Assembly: GCA_018433975.1 (NCBI GenBank)
Contig: JAHDQE010000094.1
Span: 1-39,624, forward strand
Source of the DNA: Ornatilinea sp.
Lineage (GTDB): Bacteria; Chloroflexota; Anaerolineae; Anaerolineales; Anaerolineaceae
Direction: 5' to 3'
Length of the DNA: 39,624 nucleotides
A program made the position numbers and the translations under genes. Shown here piece after piece: positions 1-6,953 of the stretch; the first letter of the stretch is position 1, and each line of letters opens with the position of its first letter. The notes beneath the pieces are model-generated. The model was not told where the DNA came from, did no database searches, and worked only from the letters and a program-made list of their open reading frames with translations.

Positions 1-2
1 AG

Positions 3-866
3 CGCGCCTCCGGGATGGATATGGGTCCCAAGCCCACCATGGATTTTAAATTTACTGCCGAGCCGGGCATGCCCGCCATCATCATTACGGAAGCAGTGCT
101 GCTGGAATGCAGCGATTCTTCATGCTCGGACGCAAAACCTCTGGAAGAACTGGGCCCCCAGGGGATAACCTGTCAGGAAATGAGCTGCTCTTCCATGGCT
201 TACGGCTATGCAGCGTATCACGAGCTGGTAGTGACTTTCTCGGATGGAATCACACGCCAAAGCAGTGTATTCCAGAAGAATGCCTTTCATGCTACATACA
301 AGGTTACGGTGGGGCAGGATGACCTGCGGGTAAAGGAGGGCCGGGGGAGAATGGACCCGCTGCTGGGGGCCTTGCTGGGCGGCCTGGTTGGAGTGGCAGG
401 GCTGTTGATTGAATTGGGTCTGCTGGTTGCCCTGATGGTCAGGGAGGGCAAGGGACGCGCGACCTGGGAGATCTCCAAAGGTTTTTATTGGTCAGCCTTT
501 GGTCTGGGGCTGGTGCTCACAACAGCGGGCGGCTTTTTCAGTCTGGCACTGCCCATCACCGCGCTGATTGAAATCGCGCTGGGGATCGGATATGCGCTCT
601 GGCGCAAACGGCCTGTATTTCCCCTGGCGATCGTAATCCTTGTGATGAACGTTTTCACCCAATTCGGGCTGTGGGGCGCTCTTGAAACCGTACAGGCAGG
701 GAACTCGCTGGTTTTCACCCTGATACTGGAAACCGGTATCTGGCTGGTAGAGGCGTTCATTTTATTCTTCACGCAGCGCAAGACACTTCCATTCAAAGAA
801 GCGGCCCTGCTCAGCCTGGTTTTAAACGGTATCAGTTTCCTGATTGGATTGATTCTGCCGCTGTAA
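3..866 (+). CDS. Polytopic membrane protein with Cys-containing N-terminal domain (5' partial)
   Basis: The frame is open to the left edge, so the true start may lie outside; the first ATGs inside are at 15 and 21. From the ATG at 15 it encodes 283 residues. About the first 115 form a soluble region with several cysteines (a CSDSSCSD stretch and a CQEMSC stretch), suggesting an exported, possibly disulfide-bonded domain. It is followed by about six hydrophobic segments up to the C-terminus, with a short basic loop after the first (REGKGR). I do not recognise the family. The soluble part preceding the membrane domain suggests a surface or sensor-like membrane protein, but nothing here defines an activity. 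The next gene starts 161 nt downstream, so it is probably not tightly coupled. Confidence 0.7.
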   Translation, partial: RASGMDMGPKPTMDFKFTAEPGMPAIIITEAVLLECSDSSCSDAKPLEELGPQGITCQEMSCSSMAYGYAAYHELVVTFSDGITRQSSVFQKNAFHATYKVTVGQDDLRVKEGRGRMDPLLGALLGGLVGVAGLLIELGLLVALMVREGKGRATWEISKGFYWSAFGLGLVLTTAGGFFSLALPITALIEIALGIGYALWRKRPVFPLAIVILVMNVFTQFGLWGALETVQAGNSLVFTLILETGIWLVEAFILFFTQRKTLPFKEAALLSLVLNGISFLIGLILPL

Positions 867-1027
867 AATGTTATGATTTATTTCCGGGTTAACAGGTTTG
901 ATGAAGTAACGATCATTGGGGGTAAATGATTATATTCGGAGAATTATGCATGATAAGAACCAGGGCGTATTTTTCATCAATTTTTTCATGAATGAGGGTC
1001 TTACAACACTAAGGCACAGAGAAAATC

Positions 1028-2116
1028 ATGTTTTCTAACTTTACTGATCCATTATTAATCGATGAAACATCCTATCAGGGCAGCTTAACCAAACTTATTC
1101 GTTTTGGTGTTTTTTTCAGCATCGGAACAAATTTATTTTTCGCTTTCTTCTACAGTCTCAGGGGTTACCCCGCTGTGATGATCTGGGTCTGCATTATAGC
1201 GGCAGGCATTGCGGCGACCAGTTTGGCGATACAGCATTTTCTACATCACAACTGGTTGGCGGCACAGGCGGCTACATTTTCCATTTATTTCACAGTTTTA
1301 CCATTCACCATGATTACGGGCGGAATCCATTCATCCAGCATTTTGTGGATGGTGTTCATTCCTATTGCGGCAACGGTAATGTCCGGTTCGGGCGGCGGGC
1401 TGCTTTGGGGAGGGATTTGTATTTTCACGGTGATCTGTTTCTATGTTCTGAATGAGGTCTTGGGAATTGACTACACTGTAATTGCATCCACCGGAACAGA
1501 TCGTCTGGTGGACCTGCTGACGGTCTCCTTATCGGCATTGGCAGCTTCGCAATTCAACGAACGCAGAAAAGTACATGTGATTCGACAACTCCAGAAAATC
1601 CGGAAAAAACTCCAGCACCTGGCAATTGTAGACCCTTTGACCAATGCCTACAACCGCCGTTATTTTTTTAACCACGCACAGATCCAACTGGCTCGCGCGG
1701 GTATCACCGGGCATTCAAACGCAGTTGTGCTGATCGATGTGGATCATTTCAAGAACATCAACGATTCGTATGGGCACCTCATTGGTGATCAGATGCTGAT
1801 GGGTCTGGCTGCAATTTGCCAGGAGAACCTGCGGGGCTGTGATCTGCTGGCCCGGTTTGGGGGTGAAGAGTTTATTATCCTGCTGCCCCATACAGAATTG
1901 GAAGAAGCAGAGCAAATCGCCAACCGGCTTCGGACCATCATTGACCAAGAGAAAATCCCCACAGATAAAGGGCCGTTATCGCTGACCGTGAGCATGGGTG
2001 TGGCGGTTTCCGGTCCGGGCGAAGTCCTGGATTTATACGAACTGATCATCCGGGCCGATCAGGCTATGTACCGTGCCAAAGGAGCCGGACGCAACCGGGT
2101 TGTTTCTGCAGATTGA
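1028..2116 (+). CDS. Membrane-bound diguanylate cyclase (GGDEF)
   Basis: The 362-residue protein probably makes cyclic di-GMP from two GTP. Residues about 25-175 contain roughly six hydrophobic segments forming a membrane sensor module. A short basic linker (about 178-198) leads into a GGDEF domain from about residue 199 (VDPLTNAYNRR) to the end. The catalytic signature is GGEEF at 278-282, and the product-inhibition site R269-x-x-D272 lies exactly five residues upstream, so both catalysis and feedback inhibition look intact. Other family landmarks are the DVDHFKNIND metal/GTP-binding segment and the C-terminal ADQAMYRAKGAGRN. No EAL or HD-GYP domain is present. The start has only a weak ribosome-binding site. 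The gene stands alone, followed by a terminator-like hairpin near 2254. The signal sensed by the membrane part is unknown. Confidence 0.93.
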   Translation: MFSNFTDPLLIDETSYQGSLTKLIRFGVFFSIGTNLFFAFFYSLRGYPAVMIWVCIIAAGIAATSLAIQHFLHHNWLAAQAATFSIYFTVLPFTMITGGIHSSSILWMVFIPIAATVMSGSGGGLLWGGICIFTVICFYVLNEVLGIDYTVIASTGTDRLVDLLTVSLSALAASQFNERRKVHVIRQLQKIRKKLQHLAIVDPLTNAYNRRYFFNHAQIQLARAGITGHSNAVVLIDVDHFKNINDSYGHLIGDQMLMGLAAICQENLRGCDLLARFGGEEFIILLPHTELEEAEQIANRLRTIIDQEKIPTDKGPLSLTVSMGVAVSGPGEVLDLYELIIRADQAMYRAKGAGRNRVVSAD

Positions 2117-2253
2117 CAAAGATATACGGTTACCTTAATTGTTGATATTCCACACAAACGCACCAATTGAATAAGACAATCTATCCGCCCCTAACCATTT
2201 TTAGATGAAGAAGTCTCTGTCTCTCTGTCTGCCAGGATAGTTCTGACCGCTTG

Positions 2254-2283
2254 ACCGATCTCAACTCTTTGAGATCGGTTTTT
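2254..2283 (+). terminator. Rho-independent terminator after the diguanylate cyclase
   Basis: A perfect 11-bp stem (2254-2264 with 2269-2279) closes a 4-nt loop and runs straight into a T tract (2280-2283). It lies 137 nt after the cyclase stop and separates that gene from the lipoprotein promoter region. Confidence 0.85.
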
Positions 2284-2363
2284 ATATGTGCGGCTTTTGT
2301 GCGGGAAACAAGGCTGCCCGGTGAACGACCTTCCCCGGCACGTTGAGATTGTGGTAATCCTCC

Positions 2364-2393
2364 TTGACAGAATCCATGCCGGGTTGGTAAATT
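2364..2393 (+). promoter_or_regulatory. Probable sigma70-type promoter for the lipoprotein gene
   Basis: TTGACA at 2364-2369 matches the -35 consensus. TAAATT at 2388-2393 serves as a -10, with 18-nt spacing. It sits about 50 nt before the start codon and downstream of the terminator at 2254. Predicted from the sequence only. Confidence 0.5.
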
Positions 2394-2419
2394 TAACTTG
2401 AACCAATACAAATAAACAG

Positions 2420-2431
2420 TTTGTATACAAA
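2420..2431. promoter_or_regulatory. 12-bp perfect palindrome touching the ribosome-binding site
   Basis: TTTGTATACAAA at 2420-2431 is a perfect dyad whose last bases merge with the AAGGAGAAG ribosome-binding site (2430-2438) of the lipoprotein gene. Lying downstream of the predicted -10, it could be a repressor operator or control translation. No regulator is identifiable. Confidence 0.35.
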
Positions 2432-2442
2432 GGAGAAGAAGA

Positions 2443-4287
2443 ATGAAAAAGAAATGGGTATTATTGATCGGAGCTGTGCTGCTGGCAGCTTCCCTGATCG
2501 GCTGTCAGCCACAGGTTCAAACCGCGCCAGAGGCTCCGGTAGCAGAAGTTCCCGCAGCGGAAGTCCCGGCGGCAGCCGAAGCCGTTGAGGAAGCCGCAGA
2601 AGCCCCGGTACTGGAAGTGGTAGGTCTCGACGGTGAAACCGTAGAACTCTCTTTGAGCGAGTTAGAGTCCATGAATGCCACTTCCGGGCAGGCCGGTATG
2701 GTCAGCAGCACCGGCGCGATTACCCCCCCGGTGGAGCATAAAGGCGTCTCATTAAAGGATCTGGTGGAACTGGTGGGCGGCATCGATGAGACCATGGGCC
2801 TTTATCTGGAAGCCGAAGACGGTTACGGCATCACTTTCTCTTACGATCAGGTCATGTCGGGTGATTTCATTGCCTACGATCCTGTCACGGCCCTCGAAAT
2901 AGAACCTGCCGGCCCCCTGACCGCAATTGTGGCTTATGAACGGGATGGAGAGCCCATGGACCCGGTACAGGACGGGACGCTGCGCCTGGTGGTAGTCAGC
3001 CCGGAAGCAGACCAGATCGTAGACGGTCATTGGGCGGTGAAATGGCTGGCACGGGTCGAGGTAAAATCGGTTGCTGCGAACTGGTATCTTCATCTGGAAG
3101 GCGCTCTGACCGAAGAAATGGATCGGGCCACGTTCGAATCGGGTTCTTCTCCACACTGTCACCTTAAGACCTGGACAGATGAAGACGGCAACGAATGGAT
3201 GGGGATTCCACTCTGGTATCTGGTAGGTCGGGTAGATGACGAAGTCCGCCATGAGAGCCGGGCGTTTGATGAAGACCTGGCCGAAGCGGGCTATACGGTT
3301 ACTCTGGTTGCCGCGGACGGCTACACCGTGGAATTAAACAGCCAGGATGTTGCTTTCAATGATGACCTGATCCTGGCCTCTGAAGTCAACGGGGGACCCT
3401 TGGAAGACAAATACTATCCGCTTCGCCTGGTAGGTGAAGGCCTCTCAAGTGGTCAGACGGCCGGTGCAATCGAGTCTATTCTGCTGGATATCGAGCCAAT
3501 TGAAGAAGAGGTCGTTGCCGAAGAACCGGCAGCCAGTGAGGCTCCTGTCGAAGTGGAAGGCGATCTGGTGATCGTTGGCTCGGTGGAGAGTCCCACCGGA
3601 TTTACAACTGCTGAACTGGAAGCCATGGACCAGACGGATATTTCCGCACAGCATCCCAAGAAGGAAGAAGTGCAGGATTATTCAGGGATCCTTTTGAGCG
3701 ACCTGTTCGCCATCGCAAAGCCCTATGAAGACGCAGAAACCATGGTGATCACCGCCAGCGATGGCTACCAGACAGAAGCTCCCGCCGCGGACGTGCTGTC
3801 CTGCAAGGAGTGTATGCTGGCTGCCATGGAAGAAGGCGGTTATATGTGCGTCATGCCCGATTTTGAGAGCAGCGCCTGGGTCAAAGATGTCGTCTCGCTG
3901 GAGTTCGTGGGTGGAACTGCCCGCACAATGGAAGGCGACTTTGTGATCTCGGGCAACGTAGAGTTCACCATGCCCTTCACCTATGAAGAAATTGCGGATA
4001 TGGACATGGTCACTATCAACACCAAACACCCCAAGAAAGACGAGATGGAAGATTACACGGGCGTTCGTTTGAACGATCTGCTCGAAATGGCAAAACCCAA
4101 AGCGGATGCCGAAAAGGTCAAACTGGTCGCAGGAGATGGCTATACCATCGAACTGCCTCTGGCAGACCTGACCGCCTGCAAAGACTGCCTGATCGGGTTT
4201 AATGAAGAAGGAACATTGAAGAGCATTATGCCCGGCATGGAGAGTATGTTCTGGGCAAAAGATCTGGTTGAGATTGTTGTAGAGTAG
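2443..4287 (+). CDS. Large lipoprotein with four tandem molybdopterin-domain-like repeats
   Basis: The 614-residue protein starts with a lipoprotein signal (SLIGC, lipidated Cys21) and an Ala/Glu/Pro/Val-rich linker to about residue 55. It then holds two pairs of related domains: D1 about 55-210, D2 about 214-350, a second acidic linker 352-372, D3 about 374-490 and D4 about 498-614. Each has a leading-strand GxV/ExP segment, a Gly-Val/Ile-x-Leu-x-Asp-Leu helix (KGVSLKDL, SGILLSDL, TGVRLNDL) and a DGY motif. This pattern recalls the sulfite-oxidase-type oxidoreductase molybdopterin-binding fold. D3 and D4 carry a CxxC at the same place (454-457, 579-582); I see no clear catalytic Mo-ligating cysteine. 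It precedes WtpA/WtpB-like genes, so a role in binding a metal-pterin or accepting electrons outside the membrane is possible but inferred. The start is well supported by an AAGGAGAAG site. Confidence 0.75.
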   Translation: MKKKWVLLIGAVLLAASLIGCQPQVQTAPEAPVAEVPAAEVPAAAEAVEEAAEAPVLEVVGLDGETVELSLSELESMNATSGQAGMVSSTGAITPPVEHKGVSLKDLVELVGGIDETMGLYLEAEDGYGITFSYDQVMSGDFIAYDPVTALEIEPAGPLTAIVAYERDGEPMDPVQDGTLRLVVVSPEADQIVDGHWAVKWLARVEVKSVAANWYLHLEGALTEEMDRATFESGSSPHCHLKTWTDEDGNEWMGIPLWYLVGRVDDEVRHESRAFDEDLAEAGYTVTLVAADGYTVELNSQDVAFNDDLILASEVNGGPLEDKYYPLRLVGEGLSSGQTAGAIESILLDIEPIEEEVVAEEPAASEAPVEVEGDLVIVGSVESPTGFTTAELEAMDQTDISAQHPKKEEVQDYSGILLSDLFAIAKPYEDAETMVITASDGYQTEAPAADVLSCKECMLAAMEEGGYMCVMPDFESSAWVKDVVSLEFVGGTARTMEGDFVISGNVEFTMPFTYEEIADMDMVTINTKHPKKDEMEDYTGVRLNDLLEMAKPKADAEKVKLVAGDGYTIELPLADLTACKDCLIGFNEEGTLKSIMPGMESMFWAKDLVEIVVE

Positions 4288-4301
4288 CAAAGGGCTGCAA
4301 G

Positions 4302-4332
4302 AGGGTGGGCAAAGTATGGCCCACCCTTTTTT
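4302..4332 (+). terminator. Hairpin terminator/attenuator between lipoprotein and wtpA-like gene
   Basis: A 9-bp GC-rich stem (4302-4310 with 4319-4327), an 8-nt loop and a T run (4328-4332) form a typical intrinsic terminator, 14 nt after the lipoprotein stop. The ATG at 4316 lies inside it and is unlikely to be the next gene's start. It may lower expression of the transporter genes relative to the lipoprotein. Confidence 0.85.
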
Positions 4333-4348
4333 AATTTTTTATGATGAG

Positions 4349-5428
4349 ATGGTAAAGATGATCAAACAATCCCGATTCATCCTGACAATCCTGCTGGTTT
4401 TATCAACCCTCCTCACAGGGTGCACTCCTAAGGAGAAAACCCCTCTGGTGGTGTTTGGAGCAGGCAGCCTGATTGTGCCGCTTAAGGCAGTGGAGACCGC
4501 TTTTGAAAAACAGCATCCGGATGTAGACGTCCTGACCGAATTTCACGGCAGCATTCAGGTGCTGCGGCACGCCGCCGAACTCAACGAGCCAATTGACGTG
4601 GTACTCAGCGCGGACCACGCGCTTATTCCCATGTTGATGTACACCCGCAACATACCGGACACGAAAACGCCTTACGCAGACTGGTATCTTAAATTTGCAA
4701 CCAACAAACTGACATTGGCCTACACCGATCAAAGCCGATATGGGGATGAAATCACTGCGGATAACTGGTACGAGATCCTGGGGAGAGACGATGTGCGCAT
4801 CGGCCTTTCCGACCCCCGTTTTGATGCCGCGGGATACCGGATGTTGATGATGTTGAAGCTGGCCGAAAAACACTATCAGAAAGAAAATATCTTTTCCGGT
4901 GTGTTCAACGGACAGTTCACCGAACCCCTCCGCGACCTGGATCGGGAAAACGGCACGGTAATCCTGGTACCGGAGATCCTGGAGACAAAATCCGGTTCGA
5001 AGATCTTCCTGCGCGGATCGAGCATTCAACTCCTGAGTTTGCTGGATTCCGGGGATATCGATTATGCTGTAGAATATGAAAGTGTGGTTGAACAGCACGG
5101 GCTTAAAAAGGTGGAACTGCCGGATGCGATCAACATGGGAAACCAGGCCAATCAAGCCACTTATGAATCCGTAGAGGTCCGGCTCGATTTTCAAAGATTT
5201 TCAACAGTAGAACCCGAATTCAAGGGAGAGATGATTGAATATGGGTTGACCATTCCTGCCAACTCCCCCAATCCGGAACTTGCGGAGGAGTATATTCGCT
5301 TCCTGCTCGGCCCGGAGGGACGCGAGATCATGACGGCAAACCACCACTCCATTTTGGACACCGTTACAGCAGACCAGCCTCAAAATGTTCCGGAAACCTT
5401 GCAAGAATTTATAAGCTCAGGAGAGTAA
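4349..5428 (+). CDS. wtpA: WtpA-like tungstate/molybdate-binding lipoprotein
   Basis: Probable extracytoplasmic binding protein of an oxyanion ABC importer. The signal peptide ends in LLTGC (Cys25 counted from 4349), so it is a lipoprotein. Family landmarks are the GAGSL opening strand, DVLTEFHGS, the ADHALIPMLM segment, ADWYLKFATNKLTLAYTD, DNWYEIL and the SDPRFDAAGYR loop, all characteristic of WtpA (tungstate) rather than classical ModA. The in-frame ATG at 4316 is inside a terminator hairpin; 4349 or 4358 are realistic starts, and neither has a strong ribosome site, so the exact N-terminus is uncertain by three residues. The permease gene follows after 1 nt. Whether tungstate or molybdate is bound cannot be decided from sequence alone. 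Confidence 0.87.
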   Translation: MVKMIKQSRFILTILLVLSTLLTGCTPKEKTPLVVFGAGSLIVPLKAVETAFEKQHPDVDVLTEFHGSIQVLRHAAELNEPIDVVLSADHALIPMLMYTRNIPDTKTPYADWYLKFATNKLTLAYTDQSRYGDEITADNWYEILGRDDVRIGLSDPRFDAAGYRMLMMLKLAEKHYQKENIFSGVFNGQFTEPLRDLDRENGTVILVPEILETKSGSKIFLRGSSIQLLSLLDSGDIDYAVEYESVVEQHGLKKVELPDAINMGNQANQATYESVEVRLDFQRFSTVEPEFKGEMIEYGLTIPANSPNPELAEEYIRFLLGPEGREIMTANHHSILDTVTADQPQNVPETLQEFISSGE

Positions 5429-5429
5429 T

Positions 5430-6239
5430 TTGAATAAGCGGCAGCGCTGGTTCATCGCCGTTTTCGCAGTTATGGGAGGGGCAGCCGTCCTGTTTGTCGT
5501 GCTGCCTCTGGCAACCACCGTGCTGGGGACGTCTCCGGCCAACCTGTGGAAGACGCTGACCGATGGTGAAGTTGCCAGGTCGATCAGCACCACCTTTCTG
5601 GCCGGGGCCATCGCAACCGGAGCCGGTCTGGTGATGGGCATCCCGCTGGCGTATGTGCTGGCGCGCTACCGTTTTCCGGCCAAGGGTCTGGTGGAAGCGA
5701 TCGTGACGCTGCCGGTGGTCATTCCGCACACCGCAGCCGGGATCGCACTGTTGATGGTATTTGGCAGCCAGGGAGTTCTGGGAAGCTTCTTCCAGCGTTT
5801 TGGAATTTTCTTTGTGGATCGTCTGGCAGGAATAGTGGTGGCCATGCTGTTCGTGGGCCTGCCTTTTCTGGTCAGCGCCGCCCGCGAAGCCTTTGCCGCG
5901 GTGGATATCGAGATGGAAAAGGTTGCCCTGATCGATGGGGCCAACTCGTGGCAGGCCTTTCTCTACGTCACGCTGCCCCAGGCCTGGCGGGGAATAACAA
6001 CGGGCGCAATGATGATGTGGGCACGGGGTATCAGTGAATTTGGGGCGGTTGCCATTCTGGCATACCACCCCAAGATTGTCCCGGTGCTGATCTTTGAGCG
6101 CTTCCAGGGTTTCGGTCTTTCGGCGGCCCGGCCGGTCGCAGTGATTTTAATTCTGGCAGTGCTGGCCGTGTTCACCGGGATCAGACTGCTGGCCGCGCTG
6201 AAACAAAACGGAGAAAAGAAAGATTCATCCAGTTCTTAA
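5430..6239 (+). CDS. wtpB: WtpB/ModB-like oxyanion ABC transporter permease
   Basis: Inner-membrane permease of 269 residues with about six transmembrane segments, partner of the binding protein upstream. The cytoplasmic EAA loop, which docks on the ATPase, is at about 153-183 (EAFAAVDIEM...DGANSWQAFLYVTLP). GISEFGAVAIL afterwards is typical of ModB/WtpB permeases. It uses a TTG start at 5430, supported by an AGGAGA site ending 5 nt upstream and by tight spacing to the preceding stop. The protein is complete, but no ATP-binding subunit (WtpC/ModC) follows: the next gene is unrelated and has its own leader. The ATPase must come from elsewhere in the genome or be shared with another importer. 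Confidence 0.9.
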   Translation: MNKRQRWFIAVFAVMGGAAVLFVVLPLATTVLGTSPANLWKTLTDGEVARSISTTFLAGAIATGAGLVMGIPLAYVLARYRFPAKGLVEAIVTLPVVIPHTAAGIALLMVFGSQGVLGSFFQRFGIFFVDRLAGIVVAMLFVGLPFLVSAAREAFAAVDIEMEKVALIDGANSWQAFLYVTLPQAWRGITTGAMMMWARGISEFGAVAILAYHPKIVPVLIFERFQGFGLSAARPVAVILILAVLAVFTGIRLLAALKQNGEKKDSSSS

Positions 6240-6293
6240 TCAGGACAGCATTACTCCCTGATACAAAGGATATTAAGAAACGTCATGATTCTG

Positions 6294-6299
6294 TATAAT
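6294..6299 (+). promoter_or_regulatory. Possible -10 element for the DJ-1/PfpI gene
   Basis: A consensus TATAAT lies 30 nt before the start codon in the 89-nt gap after the permease gene. No convincing -35 element is present at the standard distance, so this is a weak prediction. Confidence 0.3.
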
Positions 6300-6328
6300 A
6301 TCCATACAGCTTGTAAAGGAGAGTGAAT

Positions 6329-6859
6329 ATGACACTAAAAGGAAAGAAAATACTGTACCTGATTGGTCCTGGGTTTGAAGAACTGGAATTCTATGTCCCT
6401 CTGATGCGCTTGCAGGAAGAGTACGCCGAAGTGGTGGTGGCCGGAGAAAAAGCCGGGAAGGCTTATTTTGGCAAACATGGCAACTGCATGGACGCCAAAG
6501 CGGATGTCGGCTTTGAGGATGTCAACCCGGCTGATTTTGACGCCGTGATTGTTCCCGGTGGTTGGGCACCGGATAAGATGCGCCGTTTTGACGGCGTCAA
6601 GAGGATCGTCAAAGAGACCTACGACGCAGGCAAGATTGTGGGAATGATCTGCCATGCCGGTCTGGTAGGCATCAGCGCCGGAATCGTAGAAGGGCACGAT
6701 TCAACCGGCTCCGAAGGGATCAAAGATGACCTGATCAACGCCGGCGCGACCTGGCGGGATGAGCCCGCCTTCCGCAGCGGCAACATCGTCTGGGGCCGCG
6801 TGGTGGCCGATATTCCGGATTTCTGCCGCGAATTGATCAAGGCATTAAAAGAACAATAA
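6329..6859 (+). CDS. DJ-1/PfpI family protein (putative protease/deglycase-like)
   Basis: The 176-residue cytosolic protein has the single-domain class I glutamine-amidotransferase-like fold of the DJ-1/PfpI family. The nucleophile-elbow cysteine is C108 in GMICHAG, followed by H109; the acidic partner is in the N-terminal PGFEELE segment (about 14-20). VIVPGGWAPD (about 74-81) is also typical. Members are described as proteases, deglycases or glyoxalases, and sequence does not decide among them. A GTG at 6323 is in frame, but the AAGGAGAG site (6316-6323) overlaps it and is well placed for the ATG at 6329. The gene is followed by a strong terminator. Its link to the metal transporter upstream is only positional. 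Confidence 0.9.
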   Translation: MTLKGKKILYLIGPGFEELEFYVPLMRLQEEYAEVVVAGEKAGKAYFGKHGNCMDAKADVGFEDVNPADFDAVIVPGGWAPDKMRRFDGVKRIVKETYDAGKIVGMICHAGLVGISAGIVEGHDSTGSEGIKDDLINAGATWRDEPAFRSGNIVWGRVVADIPDFCRELIKALKEQ

Positions 6860-6878
6860 ACTCAACGTTTTGCTTAAT

Positions 6879-6911
6879 CAGCCCCCACACTTGACTGTGT
6901 GGGGGCTGTTT
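6879..6911 (+). terminator. Strong Rho-independent terminator
   Basis: A perfect 12-bp stem (6879-6890 with 6897-6908), a 6-nt loop and a T-rich tail. It lies between the convergent PfpI and radical SAM genes. The T-rich side serves the + strand; it may also block the opposing transcript. Confidence 0.9.
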
Positions 6912-6953
6912 GTTGCTTTCTCTTGTCTCATCATTTCGTTCTGTCAATCAATT

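Noticed and set aside
2284..2442. Molybdenum-cofactor or other riboswitch upstream of the lipoprotein gene
   Set aside because: I could not match a conserved riboswitch core; only a short long-range pairing (2334-2340 with 2377-2383) and a palindrome were found.
4316..4348. ATG at 4316 as the start of the WtpA-like gene
   Set aside because: It lies within the loop and stem of a strong terminator hairpin, and the extension would spoil the lipoprotein signal peptide.
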